Below are positions 57,985 through 64,000 of a DNA stretch of 64,000 bases, in pieces. Position 1 is the stretch's first letter, and each line of letters starts with the position of its first letter. The notes under the pieces were generated by a model. The model was not told where the DNA came from, searched no databases, and saw only the letters and a list, made by a program, of their open reading frames with translations. The DNA comes from Pyxidicoccus parkwaysis. Its GTDB lineage: Bacteria; Myxococcota; Myxococcia; Myxococcales; Myxococcaceae. The stretch covers positions 8,360,001 to 8,424,000 of the forward strand of contig NZ_CP071090.1 of the NCBI RefSeq assembly GCF_017301735.1. The letters are read 5' to 3'. Made by a program: the position numbers and the translations under genes.

Positions 57985-59636
57985 GCCGCCCGGCCGTGCC
58001 CGGCTTCCTGCGGCACCTGTGGCTCTTGTGGGGGCTGCGCTTCGACATCGGCCTCAACCGGGGGCCGGGGAAGAGCCGGCTGCTCGCGGTGGGCGTGTTC
58101 CTCGCGTCGAGCGCGCCCGGCCTCTTCCTGGGGCTGTTCTTCTTCGCGCTGATGCAAATCGGTCCCATCGCGCACAGCGGCGTGTGGCCGTACTTCATCC
58201 TCAACCTGCTGTGCTTCGTCACCTGCCTGGTGTGGGTGATGTGGCCGCTGTTGTCGGCGGGCGTGGATGACCACTCGGAGCTGAGCCGGTACGCGGCGTT
58301 CCCCATCTCACCGTACCGGCTGCTCATCGCCTCCACGGTGGCGAGCCTCTTCGAGCCGCGCGCGCTGGTGTTCTACGCGCCGCTGACGGGGGCGGCGCTG
58401 GGCTTCGCGTCGGTGCACCGGATGAGGGCGCCGTGGCTGGCGGTGGTGCTGTACGTGCTGTTCGCGCTCCTGTGCGCGGCGTGGAGCCGGGTGGCGTTGT
58501 ACGCGGTCATCAACGTGCTGCGCGCGAAGCACAGCGCGCGAATCATGGGCGGGGGCATGGTGGCGTTCCTCGTCGCCGCGTCGTTCATTCCGCCCATCGA
58601 CACCTCGTGGCTGACGGAGATGGGCGACGCGGGCGTGAGCGCGCTGGACATGACGCTCATCATCAACGCGGCGGTGGCGCTGGGGCAGGTGCCGCCGGGG
58701 TTCTTCGGGGACGGACTGGGGCAGCTCGCGCTGGGGCGCCTGCGCATCGCGCTGATGGAGGCGGCGGGCCTGGGCTTCTTCGCGGCGGTGGGCATGGCGG
58801 TGGCGTACGCGCTGCTGTTGCGCTTCCACCGGCAGGCGGGGCGCGCGGGGGCGCGGAGCGCGGAGTCGGGAGACTCGAATCCCTTCGCGCGGACGCGGAC
58901 GCGGTTCTCCACGCTGGTGATGCGCGAGGCATTGGACTTGTGGCGCAACCCGCGCGCGCGGCTGCTCGCGTCGGTGCCGTTCATCCTGGCGATTCTGCTG
59001 AAGCTGCTGTCCGGGCGGGACTTGTTCGTCTTCCTGCTGGGCCGCTCGGCGGATGCGTGGCTGATGGGCGGCCTGTGCATCTACGGCGCGGTGGTGATTG
59101 CTTCGACGTTCTCGCAGAACACGTTCGGCTATGACGGGCAGGGCTTCGCCGTGTTCCTCGCGGCGCCGGTGGACCTGGCGGACGTGCTGCGGGCGAAGAA
59201 CGGGGTGCAGGCCGCGGGCGGGCTCGGGATGGCGTTGCTGGTGGCGGTGTTCTACCGGGTGTACTTCGGCTTCGGCACGGTGGTGGACATGCTGTGCGCC
59301 ATGGCGGCGGTGATGGCCGTGGTGCCGATGCTGCTCGCGGCGGGCAACTTCCTGTCGCTGCTCTTCCCGGTGAAGTTCCACGCGAGCCTGAAGCGGCGGG
59401 ACAAGGTGCCGCTGACGGCGTCCATGCTCGGCATCTTCGCGGCCAGTGCCGGGTGCATGCCGTTTGGCTGGGCGCTGAGGTTCGCGGGGAAGGACGGGCC
59501 CACGTGGCAGACGGCGGCGATGGTCGCGCTGTGTGCCGGGCTGAATGTGGCCCTGTACCGGGGCGTGCTGCCATTGGCGCTGCGGTTGTTGGAGCAGCGG
59601 CGGGAATTGGTGCTGCAGGCAGTGACGCGCGAATAG
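57981..59636 (+). CDS. ABC-type exporter permease
   Basis: The 551-residue protein has about ten to twelve hydrophobic segments (for example LFLGLFFFALMQIG, FILNLLCFVTCLVWVMWPLL, AVVMAVVPMLLAAGNFLSLL-type stretches) without a binding-protein or soluble domain. It overlaps the ATPase gene by 4 bp and is plainly its membrane partner. An exporter function is inferred from the lack of a solute-binding protein. The hairpin at 59640 directly follows the stop. Confidence 0.85.
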   Translation: MSRPAVPGFLRHLWLLWGLRFDIGLNRGPGKSRLLAVGVFLASSAPGLFLGLFFFALMQIGPIAHSGVWPYFILNLLCFVTCLVWVMWPLLSAGVDDHSELSRYAAFPISPYRLLIASTVASLFEPRALVFYAPLTGAALGFASVHRMRAPWLAVVLYVLFALLCAAWSRVALYAVINVLRAKHSARIMGGGMVAFLVAASFIPPIDTSWLTEMGDAGVSALDMTLIINAAVALGQVPPGFFGDGLGQLALGRLRIALMEAAGLGFFAAVGMAVAYALLLRFHRQAGRAGARSAESGDSNPFARTRTRFSTLVMREALDLWRNPRARLLASVPFILAILLKLLSGRDLFVFLLGRSADAWLMGGLCIYGAVVIASTFSQNTFGYDGQGFAVFLAAPVDLADVLRAKNGVQAAGGLGMALLVAVFYRVYFGFGTVVDMLCAMAAVMAVVPMLLAAGNFLSLLFPVKFHASLKRRDKVPLTASMLGIFAASAGCMPFGWALRFAGKDGPTWQTAAMVALCAGLNVALYRGVLPLALRLLEQRRELVLQAVTRE

Positions 59637-59639
59637 CGT

Positions 59640-59675
59640 GAGGCCGCGGCCCCGTGCTCGTGGGACCGCGGCCTC
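59640..59675. terminator. Bidirectional terminator between ABC permease and vWA genes
   Basis: GAGGCCGCGG (59640-59649) pairs perfectly with CCGCGGCCTC (59666-59675) between convergent genes; no T-run. Confidence 0.75.
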
Positions 59676-59699
59676 GTGTGCTTCAACTTGATGCGCGGT

Positions 59700-61031
59700 T
59701 CAGTACGCGATGCCGTGCTTCGAGGCCTGCGCCTTCACGCCCCTCATCACGTTGGCGTCGAAGGCGTCGTCCTTCTCGGCCACGTTCTTCGACAGCCACG
59801 AGTCCCGGTCCGCCGCGAGCTTCGCCGCCTTCGCCTCCAGCACCTTCTTCTCCTCCGCGAGCTGCTTCACCTTCGCGGCCTGCTCGTCCTTGCTCAGGCC
59901 CTTCAGCTCCACCGGCAGCTCGTCACTCTTCACACTGGCCAGGGCCGCAGGGGCCTCCACGAGGTCCACCGCGCCACCCACCGCCGCCGGAGCACTGCTC
60001 TCCATCGCGGGCGCTGCGGCGACCGCCCCCGTGGACTTCGCCGCGGCGCGCGTCTTCTTCATGTAGCTGATGCGCTCCGCCGCGGCCTCGGGAGCCAGGC
60101 CCGCCATGGCATCGGCGCGGGCGCGGTTCACGGCCTGCACCTCGGCGCGGCCGGTGTAGAGCGTCTTCGACGCCAGCTCCGAGTTCACCTTCGCCAGCTC
60201 GGCGTCATACGGCGTCGCGACCGCCACCATTCCGCCCGACTGGTCGATGCTGTCGAACGTGCCGTCCGTCAGCTTCGCCACGTGACGCCACGCCACCTCG
60301 GTCTCCCCGTCCGAGCCGCAGCGCACCGTGTTCACCACGATGTGCTTGTCCTTCGCGCGCTTCGCCCACGTCTTGAAGTTCCACTCGTCGTGGCGCTCGG
60401 CCGGAGGCGCGTCACCCACGAGGAAGATGACCTTCATCACCTCGCGGTTCTGGCTCCACGACAGCTTGGACACGGCCTCGCCCAGGCCCCGGCCCACGTG
60501 CTCCGGCGCGTCACCGCCGCCGTTCGCCTCGAAGCGGCGCAGGTTGGCGAAGACGGTGTCCAGGTCGTCGCTCAGGTCGAAGCGCTTCGTCACGTAGTCA
60601 TCGCCCACGTCGCGGTACGCCACCAGGCCGACCTTGAGGTGCGGCGTCGGCCGGCCCTGCGCGATGCGGGAAGCGATGGAGTAGATCTTCCGCTTCGCTC
60701 CCTCCAGCAGCCCGCCCATGGAGCCGGTGGTGTCGAGCACGAAGACCACCTCGATTTCCGGACGCGCCCCCTGCGTCTGGTTCGGCGCCACCTGCGGCTG
60801 CGGCTTCACGACCTCGGTGGGCTTCGCGACCTCGGTGGGCTTCGTATCCGAGGCAGGCTTCACAGCCTCGGTGGGCTTCGTGTCCGAGGCTGGCTTCATG
60901 GCCTCGGCGGGCTTCGTGCCCGTGGCGGGCTTGGTGTCCGGGGCGGGAGCACGGGCGAAGGCCGGAGCAACGGACAGGGTGGTGGCAAGCGCGGCCGACA
61001 GCACGGCCCGCGACAGGGACTTGAGGTCCAT
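59700..61031 (-). CDS. Secreted von Willebrand factor A domain protein
   Basis: ATG 61031 has GGAG eight bases upstream and gives 443 residues. A signal peptide (AVLSAALATTLSVAPAFARA) is followed by 12-residue repeats of the type KPASDTKPTEAV (residues ~36-80), then a vWA domain with MIDAS DTTGSMGG, AYRDVGDDYV and GDAPPAERHDE. The C-terminal 150 residues are Ala/Lys/Glu-rich coiled coil (SKDEQAAKVKQLAEEKKVLE). It probably binds a protein through a metal in the periplasm or outside; the partner is unknown. Confidence 0.87.
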   Translation of the reverse strand: MDLKSLSRAVLSAALATTLSVAPAFARAPAPDTKPATGTKPAEAMKPASDTKPTEAVKPASDTKPTEVAKPTEVVKPQPQVAPNQTQGARPEIEVVFVLDTTGSMGGLLEGAKRKIYSIASRIAQGRPTPHLKVGLVAYRDVGDDYVTKRFDLSDDLDTVFANLRRFEANGGGDAPEHVGRGLGEAVSKLSWSQNREVMKVIFLVGDAPPAERHDEWNFKTWAKRAKDKHIVVNTVRCGSDGETEVAWRHVAKLTDGTFDSIDQSGGMVAVATPYDAELAKVNSELASKTLYTGRAEVQAVNRARADAMAGLAPEAAAERISYMKKTRAAAKSTGAVAAAPAMESSAPAAVGGAVDLVEAPAALASVKSDELPVELKGLSKDEQAAKVKQLAEEKKVLEAKAAKLAADRDSWLSKNVAEKDDAFDANVMRGVKAQASKHGIAY

Positions 61032-61233
61032 GACGTTCTCCAAGGGAGGGGCGAAAAGAAGCGGGTTTGGGATGGGTCCTGCGCGCGCGTTCGACTCGTT
61101 AACGGACGACCTGCCCGGAAGGTCTATGCGGACGATTTCCTGGAGCCGCCCCCTCTGAGGAGCACCCGATCCTGTCGCGATGGGGCACTACAGGGTTGGA
61201 GGCGTCCAGACTGCCCTGCTAGGTTCTGTGGCC

Positions 61234-62148
61234 ATGATGCGGCTCGCCCTCCTCCGCTGGTCCGTGACGGTGCTCATCCTGGGTTCCTCGGTGGCCGTTG
61301 CCCGGGAACCCGACGAGCCCGCCGTGCGCAACATCTACCTCTCCGATGACCCCTCCGACACCGCTTCGGCGGTGTATGTCGCGGGTGGCGTCGGTACCCT
61401 GCTTCGCTTCGACCAGCCCTGCGACCCGGCCCGGACGAAGCTGCTCGACTGGGATGGCCGCTTCGAGCCCCTGTTGGTGAACGACAGGACCGTGATGTTG
61501 ATGCCGCTTCACGACCTCACTCCTGGAGACCGGTTCCTCTTGTCGGTGGGCCTGAAGGACGGTCAGGACCTGCCGTTCGTCGTGACCGCCAGTAATTACC
61601 GGGTCGACCAACAGGTGAACGTGTTCATGCGCCCGGAGAGCACGGAGGCGATGCGCGCGGCCCTGGCGGATGCGCGTGCGCGCGAGTCGGCTCTCTTCGA
61701 AGAGAACCAGCGGCGCAAGAAGGAGGAGACCTCCGTCGACCACGCGCTGGCCGCATTGGTGCTCAAAGGCGCTTTCGAGCAGACGCGTTTCTTCCGAACC
61801 CGCTCCTGGCTGCTCAAGGGCGACGAAGCGGACATCTCGGTCCGGAGCTACTCGGGCATCAAGAAGGCAGCACTTGTCTTCGAGATCTCGAACCACCACG
61901 GAGCGCAGCCATGGAAGTTGCTGGAGGCCCGTGTTTCGCTCGCATCCACTGGCGAGAGTAGACCGTTTGCCCTCCGCGTGGGTCAGGATGCGATTCATCC
62001 AGGCACTACGGGAGCCATCGCCATCATCGCGGATGAGAGCGCCTTCCGGTCGGCCAAGGGGCTCGACAAGCTCGTCGTCGACATCTTCCGGGCCGATGGG
62101 CTTCAACAAGCACAGGCCGTCCTGGAATGGAGACCGCAGCGCGACTAA
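61234..62148 (+). CDS. DUF2381 (TIGR02268) family protein
   Basis: The 304-residue product has a signal peptide (VTVLILGSSVAVA) and the conserved start of the DUF2381 family (RNIYLSDDPSDTASAVYVAGGVGTLLRFDQPCD), then a coiled-coil middle (AALADARARESALFEENQRR). DUF2381 is a Myxococcus-expanded family of unknown function, often found beside Ser/Thr kinases; here no kinase is next to it. A lipoprotein gene follows 10 bp later, probably in the same operon. Confidence 0.88.
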   Translation: MMRLALLRWSVTVLILGSSVAVAREPDEPAVRNIYLSDDPSDTASAVYVAGGVGTLLRFDQPCDPARTKLLDWDGRFEPLLVNDRTVMLMPLHDLTPGDRFLLSVGLKDGQDLPFVVTASNYRVDQQVNVFMRPESTEAMRAALADARARESALFEENQRRKKEETSVDHALAALVLKGAFEQTRFFRTRSWLLKGDEADISVRSYSGIKKAALVFEISNHHGAQPWKLLEARVSLASTGESRPFALRVGQDAIHPGTTGAIAIIADESAFRSAKGLDKLVVDIFRADGLQQAQAVLEWRPQRD

Positions 62149-62158
62149 ACCCGTCCCC

Positions 62159-62647
62159 ATGATTCGCGTCCCTGTCCTGGCAATCAGCTCGCTTCTGCTC
62201 CTCAGCGCGGTCCTGGCCTGCTCAACCGGCGGAGTGTCTCTACGTGCCGATGGGAGTCCTGGCCCGGAGGAATGTCCCAAAGAGACGCTCAAGCTGATGC
62301 GCTTCCTGCGTATGGGTATTGGCGACGCAGCAGACGTGGAGCTGGACCTCAATCAGGCGGATACCAGCCCCATCACGCTCTACGACGGCCCCATCGAGAG
62401 CGAGCTCACAAGCAGCCTTGGAATCTTCCATCCGCCCACCCGGCTGTACGGTCGTGTCTGGACCGGAGGGCCGCAGGTCGTCATCCGGTACTACGAGGCA
62501 CGGCCTCCAGATGGCGACATCACTCCCATCTGCGCCGTGGCCCGGCTCGCTCGCGGACAGATGAAGAAGCTCCCCGGCTCCCTGCCCGGCACCGCCATCG
62601 TCGAGTTCTCCAGCGCGGGAGTCTGGGTCGTCGACTCATTCCGCTGA
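62159..62647 (+). CDS. Lipoprotein paired with DUF2381 protein
   Basis: The 162-residue product has a lipoprotein signal (VPVLAISSLLLLSAVLAC). The rest is a small beta-rich domain (GPIESELTSSLGIFHPPTRL, GRVWTGGPQVVIRYYEARPP, GTAIVEFSSAGVWVVDSFR) with two Cys besides the anchor. In myxobacteria short lipoproteins like this sit beside DUF2381 genes, so a two-part envelope module is likely. The function is unknown. Spacing to the DUF2381 stop is 10 bp. Confidence 0.75.
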   Translation: MIRVPVLAISSLLLLSAVLACSTGGVSLRADGSPGPEECPKETLKLMRFLRMGIGDAADVELDLNQADTSPITLYDGPIESELTSSLGIFHPPTRLYGRVWTGGPQVVIRYYEARPPDGDITPICAVARLARGQMKKLPGSLPGTAIVEFSSAGVWVVDSFR

Positions 62648-62664
62648 GCATCGACGCTCCTGGC

Positions 62665-63564
62665 ATGCGCGTCTTCCACTCGGACAGCTACGAGGTGCCG
62701 CTGCCTACCGGGCACCGCTTCCCCATGGAGAAGTACCGCCTCGTGCGCGAGGCCCTCGTGGGGCGCGGCGTCCTCCACCCCGGCTCCCTCACCGAGTCCC
62801 TCCCCTGCTCCCGTGAAGTCCTGGAGCGCGTCCACACTCCGCGCTACCTCGACGCCTTCTTCCAGGGCACCCTCACCGAGGCCGAAGTCCGCCGCCTCGG
62901 CTTCCCCTGGTCCCCGGGCCTCGTGGCGCGCTCCTGTGCCGCCGTGTCCGGCACCGTGGAGGCCGCCCGCTCCGCGCTACGCGATGGCATCGCCGGCAAC
63001 CTCGCTGGAGGCACCCACCACGGCTTCCCGGACCACGGGGAAGGCTTCTGTGTCTTCAACGACATCGCCGTGGCCATCCGCGCGTTGCAGGCGGAAGCGC
63101 TCATCCGCCGCGCCGTCGTCGTGGACCTCGACGTGCATCAGGGCAACGGCACCGCCGCCATCTTCGCGGGCGACGACTCCGTCTTCACCTTCTCCATGCA
63201 CGGCGAGCACAACTTCCCCTTCCGCAAGCAACCCTCCACTCGCGACGTGGGCCTGCCCGACGACACCGGGGACTCGGGCTTCCTCGACGCGCTCGCCCTC
63301 CACCTCCCCGAGGTGCTCGACACCGCCGGCGCCGACATCCTCTTCTTCCAGGCGGGTGTGGACCCGCTCGCGGAGGACGCGCTCGGCCGGCTCTCCCTCA
63401 GCCATGCCGGCCTTCGCGAGAGGGACCGCATCGTCCTGGAGGCCGCCCGTCGCCGGGGCCTGCCCGCGGTCCTCACCCTCGGCGGCGGCTACGCGAAGCC
63501 ACTTTCCGCCACCATCGACGCGCATGTGGGCACGTATGAGGTCGCCCTCGCGGTGTTCCGCTGA
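62665..63564 (+). CDS. Histone-deacetylase-family (acetoin-utilisation-like) hydrolase
   Basis: The 299-residue protein has the HDAC fold: GGTHHGFPDHGEGFCVFND (His-His pair), VVDLDVHQGNGTAAIF with zinc ligands D and H, FQAGVDPLAED and LGGGYAK. These enzymes remove acyl groups from lysines or polyamines; bacterial members include AcuC-like and acetylpolyamine amidohydrolases. The gene starts at ATG 62665, 18 bp after the lipoprotein gene, with a weak ribosome site. Confidence 0.9.
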   Translation: MRVFHSDSYEVPLPTGHRFPMEKYRLVREALVGRGVLHPGSLTESLPCSREVLERVHTPRYLDAFFQGTLTEAEVRRLGFPWSPGLVARSCAAVSGTVEAARSALRDGIAGNLAGGTHHGFPDHGEGFCVFNDIAVAIRALQAEALIRRAVVVDLDVHQGNGTAAIFAGDDSVFTFSMHGEHNFPFRKQPSTRDVGLPDDTGDSGFLDALALHLPEVLDTAGADILFFQAGVDPLAEDALGRLSLSHAGLRERDRIVLEAARRRGLPAVLTLGGGYAKPLSATIDAHVGTYEVALAVFR

Positions 63565-63625
63565 GCACGCCTGCTCTCGGGTCGCCTTGCTCGCGCGCCG
63601 CGACGGGCGGATGCTGGAGGCCGAT

Positions 63626-64000
63626 ATGAAAGCCACGAACCTGACCTTCGCCCTCCGCTGGAGCCTCCTCGCCCTCGTTGGCGCTCTCGCCGCGTCGTGC
63701 TCGGGTGACGCGCCCTACTACCGCGTCCAGGTCGACGCGCCCGACACCGTGAGCCTCTCTCCCGGGGAGAACATCCCCGTGGAGTTGACGCTCACCCGCG
63801 TCGCGGACAACAGCGCGGACATCCGCCTCACCCTCGCCAATGCCCCCCAGGGCATCACCCTCCTCCCCGAGGTCCACCTCCCCGCGTCGGAGGAGAGCGT
63901 CACCACCACGCTCACGCTCGCGATTGCCCCGGACGTGACGACGACGGGCCTCGTCCAGACGCTGCTGCTGGCCGAGGACCCCACCAACGCGTTCGCGGCC
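63626..64000 (+). CDS. Lipoprotein, 3' end cut by window
   Basis: ATG 63626 follows GGAGG closely and opens a frame that runs to the window edge without a stop (125 residues visible). It starts with a lipoprotein signal (ALRWSLLALVGALAASC) and then a beta-rich sequence: YYRVQVDAPDTVSLSPGENIPVELTL, LTLANAPQGITLLPE and SVTTTLTLAIAPDV, resembling Ig-like or fibronectin-like repeats of surface proteins. The partial length prevents naming. Confidence 0.65.
   Translation, partial: MKATNLTFALRWSLLALVGALAASCSGDAPYYRVQVDAPDTVSLSPGENIPVELTLTRVADNSADIRLTLANAPQGITLLPEVHLPASEESVTTTLTLAIAPDVTTTGLVQTLLLAEDPTNAFAA

Overview
The window is very GC-rich, densely coded DNA from a myxobacterium, most likely Myxococcaceae (Myxococcus, Pyxidicoccus or Corallococcus type). 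I infer this from content, not a database match: several Ser/Thr kinases, sigma/anti-sigma modules, a TIGR02996 protein, a DUF2381 (TIGR02268) protein, MopE/RCC1-type and Cys-rich lipoproteins, and a recA promoter box that fits the Myxococcus xanthus LexA motif as I recall it. No tRNA, rRNA, CRISPR array or insertion sequence was seen. In DNA this GC-rich most long antisense ORFs are shadows and were left out.

Layout. 1-13.7 kb: HEAT-repeat protein (cut by the window edge), FUSC-type permease with a degenerate hydrolase, GlsB-like membrane protein, TIGR02996 protein, phosphodiesterase, SnoaL-like lipoprotein, quinone-oxidoreductase-like enzyme, beta-helix lipoprotein, and a dehalogenase-like lipoprotein divergent from a LysR regulator. 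14-21.2 kb: surface and envelope genes, namely a 1305-residue G8/beta-helix protein, a coiled-coil protein, an RCC1/MopE-like lipoprotein and a LysM plus C40-peptidase-like protein. 21.4-25.4 kb: a kinase with an N-terminal anti-sigma-like zinc motif, translationally coupled to a sigma-70-like factor. 25.4-27.4 kb: a visibly AT-richer islet with two ribbon-helix-helix-like proteins and a small membrane protein. 27.4-40.5 kb: LETM1/TerB-like protein, metallo-beta-lactamase-fold hydrolase, HSP90 with a coupled helical-repeat partner, small lipoproteins, Tex, a Cys-rich repeat lipoprotein, a GNAT enzyme and a Tat-exported PhoD-type phosphatase. 40.7-49.5 kb: recA with an SOS box, an ECF sigma/anti-sigma/DUF3106/acidic-tail operon, a non-RD kinase, and glmU-glmS for UDP-GlcNAc synthesis. 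49.8-64 kb: gamma-glutamyltransferase, TatD hydrolase, M3 oligopeptidase lipoprotein, amidohydrolase, receiver-only regulator, ABC transporter pair, vWA protein, DUF2381 plus lipoprotein, histone-deacetylase-family enzyme and a truncated lipoprotein gene.

The most unusual DNA-level signal is a recurring one. At three unrelated genes (dehalogenase-like at 11232, tex at 34101, DUF3106 at 44413) the 3' coding end, including the stop region, is repeated directly downstream with a period of 60 or 66 bp. The strongest system-level candidates are the zinc-motif kinase/sigma pair, the sigma operon whose products share acidic Leu-rich tails, the HSP90-partner pair, and the low-GC ribbon-helix-helix islet. 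Starts were chosen by ribosome binding site, signal peptide and overlap with neighbours; where these conflict the entry says so.
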